A stretch of DNA of 64,000 nt from Oceanospirillaceae bacterium (GTDB lineage: Bacteria > Pseudomonadota > Gammaproteobacteria > Pseudomonadales > Balneatricaceae). The position numbers and the translations under genes are program-made. Position 1 is the stretch's first letter; every line of letters begins with the position of its first letter. A model generated the notes under the pieces. That model searched no databases, was not told where the DNA came from, and saw only the letters and a list, made by a program, of their open reading frames with translations. Shown here one piece after another: positions 42,866-53,191 of this stretch. The stretch is from the NCBI GenBank assembly GCA_013373085.1, contig JABXIM010000044.1, positions 1 to 64,000 of the forward strand. Direction: 5' to 3'.

Positions 42866-43612
42866 ATGAAGGTCCTGATCCTGGGGGGTACCACCGAAGC
42901 CGGCGCCCTCGCCCGCGCCCTGAGCCAGCGTTCGATCCCCGCCCTGTACAGTTACGCCGGCCGGGTGGCGGCGCCGAAACCGCAGCCGGTGCCGACCCGC
43001 GTCGGCGGTTTCGGCGGCGTCGACGGACTGGCCGCATTCCTGGCCGACCAGCGCATCACCCACCTGGTCGACGCCACCCACCCCTTCGCCGCCCAGATGA
43101 GCCGCAACGCCGTGGTGGCCGCCGCGCGCAGCGGCGTCGAGCTGATCGCGCTGACGCGGCCGCCCTGGGCCCCGGTCGAAGGCGACCGCTGGCAGCGGGC
43201 CGCCAGCGTCGAGGCGGCAGTGGCGGCACTCGACGGACCCGCCGAGCGGATCATGCTGGCGATCGGTCGCATTCACCTGGCGGCCTTCGCCGCCCAGCCG
43301 CAGCACCACTACCTGCTGCGGCTGGTCGATGCCCCCGACGCGGCGCCGCCGCTGCCCCGCCACAGCACGGTCGTCGATCGCGGTCCCTTCACGCTGGAAG
43401 GCGATCTGGCGCTGCTGCGCGAGCATCGCATCGGGCGCCTGGTCTGCAAGAATGCCGGCGGCCCGGGCGCGGCCGCCAAGCTCGAAGCCGCACGCAGGCT
43501 CAAGCTCCCGGTGCTGATGATCGACCGGCCCGACCTGCCGCCACGGCAGGAAGCGCACAGCGTCGAGGCAGTGCTGGCGTGGCTCGGTCATGCGACGGAT
43601 CTCGGCGTGTAA
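42866..43612 (+). CDS. cobK: Precorrin-6A reductase
   Basis: A 248-residue NADPH-dependent reductase with VLILGGTTEAGALARALSQR at the N-terminus, HLVDATHPFAAQMSRNAV near residue 70 and IVCKNAGG-like LVCKNAGGPGAAAKLEAA near residue 192. It reduces precorrin-6A to precorrin-6B (dihydro form). It is the only cob gene on the plus strand. Its ATG (42866-42868) touches the cobL start, and its last 25 bases overlap the end of cobJ. A much longer open frame to the left is antisense to cobL and not part of the gene. Confidence 0.93.
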   Translation: MKVLILGGTTEAGALARALSQRSIPALYSYAGRVAAPKPQPVPTRVGGFGGVDGLAAFLADQRITHLVDATHPFAAQMSRNAVVAAARSGVELIALTRPPWAPVEGDRWQRAASVEAAVAALDGPAERIMLAIGRIHLAAFAAQPQHHYLLRLVDAPDAAPPLPRHSTVVDRGPFTLEGDLALLREHRIGRLVCKNAGGPGAAAKLEAARRLKLPVLMIDRPDLPPRQEAHSVEAVLAWLGHATDLGV

Positions 43613-44337
43613 ACCAGCGCCTCGCCGTCGCGTTCGATCCGGCGTGTGAGGCTCGAGCCGACGATCACCAGGGTGCGCATATCGGCCATCTCCGGCGTCG
43701 CCTCGCCCAGCGTCGTCACCCGCAGCGACTCTTCCGGCGTCGACACCGCGCGCGCGAACAGGATCAGCCGCTCCGGCCCGCAGGCCTCCCGCAGCACCGC
43801 CAGCGCCCGCACAAAGCCCTCGGGACGCGACATCGAGCGGGGGTTGTAGAACGCCATCGCGAAATCGGCCTCGGCGGCCAGCCGCAGCCGCTTCTCGATC
43901 AGCGCCCAGGGTTTGAGATTGTCCGACAGGTTGATGCAACAGAAGTCGTGCCCCAGCGGCGCGCCGGCCCGGGCGCTGGCCGCGAGCATCGCGGACACCC
44001 CCGGCAGCACCTGGATATCGAGCGCACGCCACTTAGCGTCCCCGGCCTCCAGCGCCTCGAACAGCGCCGTGGCCATGGCGAACACGCCGGGATCCCCGGA
44101 CGACACCACCACCACCCGGCGCCCGTCGGCCGCCATGCGCAGCGCCGCCTCCGCGCGCCGGATCTCCTCGCGATTATCCGAGCCGTGGCGCACCAGGCCC
44201 GGCCGCGGCGTCACCCGTTCGACGTAGGGCAGGTAGCCGACGACGTCGGTGGCCGCGGCCAGCGCCGCGGACACCTCGGGCGTCACCATCACCCCGGCGC
44301 CGGGGCCGAGCCCGGCGATCTTCAGCCAGCCGCTCAT
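43588..44337 (-). CDS. cobJ: Precorrin-3B C17-methyltransferase
   Basis: A 249-residue tetrapyrrole methylase with IAGLGPGAGVMVTPEVSAAL, VVVVSSGDPGVFAMA near residue 76 and FAMAFYNPRSMSRP near residue 153. It methylates C17 during ring contraction. The ATG at 44337 overlaps the stop of cobI (ATGA). The upstream frame to 44745 is antisense-like and excluded. It is the last gene of the riboswitch-led run before cobK interrupts. Confidence 0.93.
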   Translation of the reverse strand: MSGWLKIAGLGPGAGVMVTPEVSAALAAATDVVGYLPYVERVTPRPGLVRHGSDNREEIRRAEAALRMAADGRRVVVVSSGDPGVFAMATALFEALEAGDAKWRALDIQVLPGVSAMLAASARAGAPLGHDFCCINLSDNLKPWALIEKRLRLAAEADFAMAFYNPRSMSRPEGFVRALAVLREACGPERLILFARAVSTPEESLRVTTLGEATPEMADMRTLVIVGSSLTRRIERDGEALVYTPRSVA

Positions 44338-45059
44338 GGCCGCCTCCCGTTGCCATGGATCACCAGGATGGAGAAGTAGGGCGCGCTGTCGCCGGCCTCG
44401 CGCAGCGGCATCACCCGCTGCTGCGCCATGGCGGCGTACTCGACCAGCCAGGCCTCGTCCTGGCGACCGGCCCGCGCCAGCGCCCGCCTGAGCTTGTCCA
44501 GGTTGCGGCCGATCTTCATCACCACCAGCGCGTCGGTATCGGCGATGCGTTCGGCCAGGGTGGCTTCCGGCAGGGTGCCCATCAGCACCGTGAGGATATC
44601 GTCGCCCCAGGTCACCGGCTGGCCGGTCGCGGTCCAGGCGGCGGACATGCCGGTGATGCCGGGCACCACCGACACCGGCACCCGGCCCTGCAGCCGCGCG
44701 TATAGGTGCATGAAGGAGCCGTAGAAGAAGGGATCGCCCTCGCACAGCACCACCACGTCCTCGCCCGCCTCGGCAAGCTCCGCCAGCTGCGCGACGCAGC
44801 CCGCGTAGAAATCCGCCAGCAGCGCGTTGTAGCGCGGATCCTCGAACGGGATCTCGGTGGTGACCGGGTACTCCATCGGCAGCTCGACGACGTCGCCGCG
44901 CAGCATGCCCTCGACGATACCGCGGGCGTGCCCGGTGCGGCCTTTTTTGCGGAAATAGGCGACATGGGACGCCTGGCGAACCAGGCGGTCGGCGCGCACG
45001 CTCATCAGGTCCTGGCAGCCGGGGCCGAGACCAACGCCGTAAAGGGTGCCGCGGCTCAT
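44334..45059 (-). CDS. cobI: Precorrin-2 C20-methyltransferase
   Basis: A 241-residue tetrapyrrole methylase with LYGVGLGPGCQDLMSVRADR, VVVLCEGDPFFYGSFMHLYA near residue 98 and VVPGITGMSAAW near residue 129, all typical of CobI/CbiL. It converts precorrin-2 to precorrin-3A. The start at 45059 overlaps the cobH stop (ATGA). Its own stop overlaps cobJ. No cobA-type SUMT gene is in the window, so precorrin-2 must be made elsewhere. Confidence 0.94.
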   Translation of the reverse strand: MSRGTLYGVGLGPGCQDLMSVRADRLVRQASHVAYFRKKGRTGHARGIVEGMLRGDVVELPMEYPVTTEIPFEDPRYNALLADFYAGCVAQLAELAEAGEDVVVLCEGDPFFYGSFMHLYARLQGRVPVSVVPGITGMSAAWTATGQPVTWGDDILTVLMGTLPEATLAERIADTDALVVMKIGRNLDKLRRALARAGRQDEAWLVEYAAMAQQRVMPLREAGDSAPYFSILVIHGNGRRP

Positions 45060-45685
45060 TCGCTGCGATCCGCGATGGCGTTGATGGCAGCTACGGTCAC
45101 CGCGCTGCCGCCGAGGCGACCGCGCACGATGCAGCAGGGCACCGCCCCGCTCTGCCACAGCGCCGCCTTGGACTCGGCGGCGCCGACGAAACCCACCGGG
45201 CAACCGATGATCGCCGCCGGGCGCGGACAGTCCGGTGTCTCGAGCATGTTGAGCAGGTGGAACAGCGCGGTCGGCGCGTTGCCGATCGCCACCACGGCAC
45301 CCTCCAGGTAGGGGCGCCAGAGCTCCAGTGCCACCGCCGAACGTGTATTGGCCATCTTTTCGGCGAGCGCGGGCACGCGCGCGTCATGCAGCGTGCAGAT
45401 CACCGCGTTATCCGCCGGCAGCCGCTTGCGCGTCACGCCCTCGGAGACCATGCGCGCGTCGCACAGGATCGGCGCGCCCTGCTCCAGCGCAGCACGGGCC
45501 CGCTGCACCAGGTCGCCGCTGAAGTGGATATGCGGCGCCAACTCGACCAGGCCCGCGGCATGGATCATGCGCACCGCCACCTGCTCCTCGTCAGCCGTGA
45601 AGCGCGCCAGCTCGGCTTCGAGGCGGATGGTGGCAAAGGACTCCCGATAAATCGCCGGTCCGTCCGTTTCATAGACGTGGGGCAT
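45056..45685 (-). CDS. cobH: Precorrin-8X methylmutase
   Basis: A 209-residue protein. RMIHAAGLVELAPHIHFSGD near residue 39 carries the catalytic histidine of CobH/CbiC. DARMVSEGVTRKRLP near residue 76 and IIGCPVGFVGAAESK near residue 165 are also family text. It moves the C11 methyl to C12, giving hydrogenobyrinate. The start at 45685 lies 17 bases inside the end of cobG. Confidence 0.94.
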   Translation of the reverse strand: MPHVYETDGPAIYRESFATIRLEAELARFTADEEQVAVRMIHAAGLVELAPHIHFSGDLVQRARAALEQGAPILCDARMVSEGVTRKRLPADNAVICTLHDARVPALAEKMANTRSAVALELWRPYLEGAVVAIGNAPTALFHLLNMLETPDCPRPAAIIGCPVGFVGAAESKAALWQSGAVPCCIVRGRLGGSAVTVAAINAIADRSE

Positions 45686-46832
45686 CGAAATTCTCCAGGT
45701 AAGCAAAAACATCAGATTCGTTGAGGCCGGTCGCCGCCGGTTTCGCGTCTGCGCGGCCATGCACCACCAGGTCGTAGCGACCATCGCGCCCGACCAGGCA
45801 CAGCGTTGACGGCTCTCGGCGGGCGCAGCCCTTGCGACAGCCCGAGACGTGCACCGAGCCCCCGCCCGGCCCACAGAGCCGCGCGATGAGTCGCTCGGCC
45901 AGGTCCCGCGTCGCCACCGTCGCCTGCCCGCAGCCGGGGGCGCCGGGACAGGCATCCACCGCCAGCCGCGGATCGTCGTTGTCGTCCAGCAGGCCGGCCG
46001 GCGCCGGGGCTCCGGCACCCTCGATGAGCAGGCGACGCCAGGGCGTCAGCCGCACCCCGGTCACCGCTTGCGGCTCGAGCGCGGCACGCAGCACCGCCGC
46101 CTCCACCCGCCCGAACGGCAGTCCGCAGACCCTGCCCAACGGGTGCGCGCCCAGCGCCAGCGGACTGCCCGGTGCGGCGGGGGCCATCGTGGCCGGCGCC
46201 CAGGACGGCAGCGGCGCCTGGTGCCGGCGCATGCGTCCGGTAACCTGACCGCCGCTGTCGACGAACCAGTGCGCCAGCCGCAGCAGCAGCGTCACCGCCT
46301 CCTCTACCGAGGCCACCGGCGTACCCCGCGCATGGCCGTCGGCCCGCACCAGCAGCGCGCCCGGGGCCGCGCGCTCGATGCGCAGGTCCGCCGACGCCGC
46401 GCCGAGCACCGGCGCGGGTCCCGCATCGATGGCGAAACCGAATTTGCCCGGCAATGCCGGCAGCTCAGCCAGGCGCGACAGCAGCAACCGGGCCCCCGCA
46501 TTGGTGTCGTCCCCCGGTCGCCAGTCCGGCGCCAACAGCAGGTTGCGCCGGCTTTCGCTGTCCGGGTCCGGATCGAGCAGCCCCTGTTCGGCCAGCACGC
46601 CAAGCAGCCCGGGCCAGCCGGCTTCGGACACACCGCGCAGCTGCAGGTTGGCGCGGTTGCTGAGCTCGATCAGGCCGCTGCCGAAGTCTTCTGCGGCGTC
46701 GCACAGCGCCAGCGCCTGCGCCCGGCTCAGCCGGCCGCGATAGGGACGCACGCGCACCAGCAGGCCATCGCCCGACGCCATCGGCCGCCAGGCGCCCGGG
46801 CACCAGCCCTTGATACGACCTTCAGCCGCCAT
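45669..46832 (-). CDS. cobG: Precorrin-3B synthase
   Basis: A 387-residue protein of the nitrite/sulfite-reductase fold. GLIELSNRANLQLRGVS near residue 52 is the ferredoxin-like half-domain text. The C-terminal cluster site is in CPGAPGCGQA and VSGCRKGCARRE. It uses oxygen to hydroxylate C20 and form the gamma-lactone, the step that defines the aerobic pathway. The start at 46832 overlaps the end of cobN by 11 bases. Frame upstream of that is antisense noise within cobN. Confidence 0.92.
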   Translation of the reverse strand: MAAEGRIKGWCPGAWRPMASGDGLLVRVRPYRGRLSRAQALALCDAAEDFGSGLIELSNRANLQLRGVSEAGWPGLLGVLAEQGLLDPDPDSESRRNLLLAPDWRPGDDTNAGARLLLSRLAELPALPGKFGFAIDAGPAPVLGAASADLRIERAAPGALLVRADGHARGTPVASVEEAVTLLLRLAHWFVDSGGQVTGRMRRHQAPLPSWAPATMAPAAPGSPLALGAHPLGRVCGLPFGRVEAAVLRAALEPQAVTGVRLTPWRRLLIEGAGAPAPAGLLDDNDDPRLAVDACPGAPGCGQATVATRDLAERLIARLCGPGGGSVHVSGCRKGCARREPSTLCLVGRDGRYDLVVHGRADAKPAATGLNESDVFAYLENFDAPRL

Positions 46833-49800
46833 GGGCCGCGCCCTGCAATGCGACAGGCGGCGCCATGCCGGTCTCACGCGCCTCGTCGAGCTCCAGCAGC
46901 AGGTCCTGGAGCGCCGCGCCGTGCTCGCCCGGGTCGCGCCACAGGCCGCGCTGTACCGCTTCCAGCAGACGCTCGGCCATCTCCTCCAGCGCCGCGGCAT
47001 TGCGCTGGCGCAGGAAGCGCTGGTTGTCCGGGTCCAGCACCAGGGCGTCGGTCACCTGGGTATACTGGTAGTCAGCCACCAGGTCGGTGGTGGCGTCGTA
47101 GGCGAACAGGTAGTCCACCGTGGCCGCCATCTCGAAGGCGCCCTTGTAACCGTGCTCGCGCATGGCGCCGATCCATTTCGGATTCAGCACCCGCGAGCGA
47201 ATCACCCGGTTCAGCTCCTCCTTGAGGGTGCGGATGCGCGGCTGTGCCGGGTTGGCGTGATCGGCATGGTAGATCGCCGGCGCCCGCCCGCCGAGGACAC
47301 GGCTGGCGTTGGCCATGCCGCCCTGGAAGGCGTAGTAGTTGTTCGAATCGAGGATGTCGTGCTCGCGGTTGTCCTGGTTCTGCATCACCGCCTCAAGCCC
47401 CCCCAACTGATGCGCGAAAGCCTCGCGAGCGGCGACGCCGGAGTCCGGGAACTGGCCGTAGGCGTAAGCGCCGCTGCACAGGTAGGCCTCCGCCAGGTCC
47501 TCGGCGCCATCCCAGTGGCGGCCGTCAATCAGCCGGTTGAGGCCGGTACCATAGGCGCCCGGCCGACTACCGAATACCCGGTAGCGGGCCTCGCGGGCGG
47601 CGGCCTCGGCCGCCATGCCCTGCTCCTCCAATGCCTGCCGGCGCGCCAGCACCGCGCTGCGAATACCGTTGGCGTCGCCCGGTTCCTCGTACTCGGCCAG
47701 CGCCTGTACCGCGGCGTCGAACAGCCGGATAACGTTGGGAAAGGCATCGCGGAAGAAGCCGGATACCCGCAGCGTGACATCGACCCGGGGCCGGTTGAGC
47801 AGCATGGCCGGGACCACCTCGACGTCGATGACCCGCTGCGAGCCCAGCGACCACACCGGCCGCACACCCATCAGCGCCAGCGCCTGAGCGATGTCGTCGC
47901 CGCCGGTGCGCATGGTGGCGGTGCCCCAGATAGAAAGCCCGAGCCGGCGCGGGAAGTCGCCGTTGTCCTGCAGGTAGCGCTCGACGAACGCCTGCGCCGA
48001 TTTCTCGCCCAGCGCCCAGGCGGCGGGCGACGGGATGGCGCGGTTGTCGACGCTGTAAAAGTTGCGCCCGGTGGGCAGGGTGTCGAGACGCCCGCGGCTG
48101 GGCGCCCCGCTCGGCCCCGGCGGCACGCAGTAGCCCGCCAGGCCGTCCAGCAGCGACTCGATCTCCATCGCGGCACCGCGCCGCATCGCCGCCCAGACCC
48201 GCTCGCGCGCGTAACCGCACTGCACCGCGGTGGCGGGATAATCGCGTGCCAGGCGCCCGGGATCGCCGTCGCCGATGACATACTCGGCCACCAGCCGCTG
48301 CGCGAGCAGCTCCAGCCGTTCGCGGGTGTCGGCGCCGCTGCGCCAGTGGGCGGAGCACTGCGCCGCCAGCACCGCGGGCCTGGGTCCGGCCCAGGGCTCT
48401 GCCCCGGCGCTGAGCGGATCGAAGCCGCCGTCCCGGGCGCCGAGCCCCAGGTCGTCGGCCAGGTTGTGCAGCAGCCCGCGATGCTCGGGCGCCTCGCCGC
48501 GCGGCAGGCGCAGGATGGCGACCAGGGTCCCCGCCAGCTTGTCCGCATCCGGGAGCGTACCGAGGATATGCAGACCATGGCGGATCTGCGCTTCCTTGAT
48601 ATCGCAAAGGTAGGTATCCAGCTCGTTGAGCAGGGTCTCGTCGTCCGGGCTGTCCAGGTCACGGGCCACGTCCTGGGCCAGCTCGCGGTCGATGCCGGTC
48701 TGGCGCAGGTGCCCGAGGATACGCTGGCGCAGCAGCGCCTCGCGGCGCGGATCCATCCCCAGCGCCTGGTAGTACTCGTCGGTCAGGGCCTCCAGCTCCG
48801 CCATCGCGCCGTAGAGTTCGGCGCGGGCCAGCGGCGGCATCAGGTGATCGATGATCACGGCCTGGGTGCGGCGCTTGGCCTGGGCGCCCTCGCCCGGGTC
48901 GTTGACGATAAAGGGGTAGAAATGCGGCAGCGGCCCCAGCGCGATATCGGGCCAGCAGTCGGCGGACAGCGCCGTGCTCTTGCCCGGCAGCCACTCCAGG
49001 TTGCCGTGCTTACCGACATGGACCACGGCATCGACCCGGTAGTGCTCGCGCAGCCAGAGGTAGAACGCCAGGTAGCTGTGGGGCGGCACCAGCCCGGTGT
49101 CGTGGTAGCTCTGTACCGGGTCGTCGGTGAAGTCCCGCTCCGGCTGGATGCCGACGAAGGTCTCGCCGAGCCGGACGCCGGCGATCATCAGCCGCCCCCG
49201 GCGGTACTTGGGATCCTGCTCGGGCGCGCCCCAGCGCGCCTTTACCGCGGCCCGGGCGTCCTCCGGCAGGGTGCCGAACCAGGCCAGGTAATCGTAGAGC
49301 GCGATGCTCTGCCAACAGGGTCGCAGGTCCAGGCTGTCGTGATCGTTGGTAATCGCGCCCTGCAACAGCTCGATCAGAGCGCCGCCGTCCTCTGGTATGC
49401 CGCCCACGGGATAGCCTGCCCGGGCCAGCGCGCGCAGGATCTGCAGCGTCGATGCCGGCGTGTCGAGCCCGACCCCGTTACCGATACGACCGTCACGGTT
49501 GGGGTAGTTGGCCAGCACCAGCGCCAGCCGCTTGGACCTGTTCGGCTTGCGCCGCAGGTCGCAGAAACGCCGCGCCAGTTCGGCAACGAAGGCGGCGCGC
49601 TCGGGGTGCAACCGGTGACGGATCACCGCCATCTGACAGCGCTCGCTGAAGTGCGCCTCCGCCTTGAAGCCCACCACCCGGGCGATGACCCGCCCGTCCA
49701 TCTCCGGCAGCACCACCTGCATCGCCAGGTCGCGGCTGCGCAGACCGCCGGGCTGCGCTTGCCAGTCCTCCTCGGTGCTGCTCGACAGGATCGCCTGCAG

Positions 49801-50711
49801 CACCACCGGCCGGCCGGCGAACAGCGACGCGTTCGCCTCGACGGTCGATACATCAAGATTGTCCGGGCTGCGGTTGACGGCAAAGCCGGTGGTGTTGACC
49901 ACCAGCATGGCGCCGGTCTGTTCGATCAGGTGGTTGACGAAGGCGATGCAGGCCTCATCCTTGAGCGACGCTACCGCCACCGGCAGCGGAGCCAGCCCTT
50001 CGCGGCGCAGCGTCCCGATCAGGCCGTCCAGCACCGTGGTGTTGGCACCCTGCAGATGGCTGCGGTAAAACAGCAGCAGGCATACCGGGTGTCCGGGCGC
50101 CTGTTGCGCCCGCCACTCGCCCAGCGTCAGCTCCTGGCCGCCGCCGACCCGCGCTGAACCGCCGGGGGCGTAGAGCAGCGCGGCGGGTATCGCCCGGGGC
50201 TCGCGCCACTCGAGTCCCAGCCCCAGGCACTCGGCGCCGATTGCGCGCAGCAGCTGCTCGGCGTTGTCCGCCCCGCCCTCGCGCAGGTAGCGCCAGACCC
50301 GGCCCGCCAGTTCCAGCGGCACCGTGGAGGCGGAGAGCAGCGCATCGTCGGGCGCGTCGCAGCCCGGCACCAGGATCAGTCGGCGTTCCTGGCCGGCGGC
50401 CGCCCAGGCCAGCAGACGCTCGTATCCGTACTGCCAGTAGCTGCTGCCGCCGAGCAGCGACACGAGCACCAGCCGGGCATGTTCCAGCACCCGGTCCTCG
50501 TAGAGGTCGTAGGCCGCCGGTTTGACCAGGTTCATCCAGTTCGCCAGCCGCACGGTCGGGTAGCTGTCGCCGAGACGGTCGACCGCCTGCGCCAGCGCCG
50601 ACAGGCTGCTGTCGGCGGCGGACAGGATGACGATCTCGGCGGGACTCTGCTGCAGGTCGACGATGCCTTCATCGTCGACGAAGCCCCCGGGTTTGGCGGC
50701 GAACAGGTGCA

Positions 50712-50712
<1 letters not shown>
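46822..50712 (-). CDS. cobN: Cobaltochelatase subunit CobN
   Basis: A 1296-residue large chelatase subunit that inserts cobalt into hydrogenobyrinate a,c-diamide. Recognisable segments are VLVLANYPNRDGRIGNGVGL near residue 394 (RLALVLANYPNRDGRIG...), HVGKHGNLEWLPGK near residue 566, WGTATMRTGGDDIAQAL near residue 925, and the closing NPKWIGAMREHGYKGAFEMA near residue 1170. Length is normal for CobN. It starts where cobW stops (TGATG). The partner ATPase is probably the ChlI/ChlD-type protein at 53188 rather than classical CobS/CobT. Confidence 0.95.
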
Positions 50713-51796
<1,084 letters not shown>

Positions 51797-51806
<10 letters not shown>

Positions 51807-53191
51807 GCGTCAGCCTCCGGGGCCTGGATGTCGGCCGCCGTTTCAGCGCCCAGCAGGCGGGCCACGGCGGCGGGGTTGTCGGGGAAAAACAGGTGCAGGT
51901 AGGACGCGGTCAGGCGCCGAGCCCGGTAGATCGCCTCACCGGGCGCGGGATGGCGCTGACGCCGGCCGTGGGCGATGGGTTCGGGGGTGCCGTCCGCCAC
52001 CGAGCGGTGATGGGCATGCGCCCGCACCGGCCCTTCCGGCAGCTCGGCGGTCTGCATGCCCTGGCAGCCGCTGCGCCCGCGCATCCAGCCGTGGCCCGAC
52101 AGCAGGCCGAGCATCGGGTGGCTGCGCTCGTCGTAACCGGCAAGCGAGTCGAGGCAGTAGAGCATGCCGCCGCACTCGGCGAGGATCGGCTTACCGGCGG
52201 CGTGAAAGCGGCGGATGGCGTCCATCATCGGCTGGTTTGCGGCCAGGCGCTCCGCGTGCAGCTCCGGATAGCCACCCGGCAGCCAGAGCGCATCGCAAGC
52301 CGGCAACTGGCGGTCGGCGAGCGGTGAAAAGAAGCGGACACTGGCGCCCATGCGCTCCAGCACATCGAGGTTGGCCTGGTAAATGAAGCTGAAGGCGGCA
52401 TCCCGGGCCACGCCGATCACGCGGCCGTACAGCGACGGCAGCGCCCCGGCGGCAACGCTCTCCACGGCCTCGAAGGTCACCGGCGGCAGTCGCAGCAGGG
52501 CCTGGTCCAAACCTTCGGCCTGCAGCGCGCGGGCGCCGGCCTCGAAACGGGTTTCGAGGTCGTCGCGGATCTCGTCGGCCTGCACCAGGCCCAGGTGCCG
52601 CTCCGGCAGCGCCAGGTCCGGGTTGCGCGCCAGCGCGGCCAGCATCGGCACCGAGGCAGGCAGTGCCGCTTCGATCAGTTCCCGGTGACGCTGCGAACCG
52701 CAGGCGTTGGCGATCAGACCGACGATGCGGATGCCATCGCGAAATCCGGCCAGACCCGCCACCAGCGCCGCCGCGGTCTGGGCCATGCCCTTGACGTCCA
52801 TGACGATGACCAGCGGCAGGCCGAAGCGTGCCGCGAGATCCGCGCTGGACGGTTCGCCGTCGAACAGGCCCATGGCGCCTTCCACCAGGATCAGGTCGGC
52901 CTCGCGTGCCGCCTCGAAAAGGCGCTGCCGGCAGTACGCCTCGCCGGCCATCCACAGATCGAGCTGATCCACCGGCTGACCGGAGGCCTGCACCAGTATC
53001 TGGGGATCGAGGTAATCAGGGCCGGTCTTGAACACCCGCACCACCTTGCCAAGGTTGCGCAGCAGCCGGGCCAGGGCCGCCGTAACGGTGGTCTTGCCCT
53101 GCCCCGACGCCGGCGCGGCGATAAAGACCGCGGGACAGCTGGCGACCGCAGCGGGTTGCGATCCTTGATCGGCGCAATACTGAGCGCTCAT
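51797..53191 (-). CDS. cobB: Hydrogenobyrinic acid a,c-diamide synthase
   Basis: A 464-residue glutamine-dependent amidotransferase. An N-terminal ATPase of dethiobiotin-synthetase type (IAAPASGQGKTTVTAALAR near residue 24; VEGAMGLFDG near residue 105) is followed by a class I glutaminase-like domain with the nucleophile in ILAECGGMLYCLDSL near residue 338. It amidates the a and c acetate groups before cobalt insertion. The four-base overlap with the chelatase ATPase gene (ATGA) shows coupling. Confidence 0.93.

Noticed and set aside
46810-50157. A plus-strand open frame of more than 1100 codons
   Set aside because: It is the antisense of cobN. High GC content at third positions keeps stops rare. 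The translated text is low in hydrophobic pattern and matches no family.
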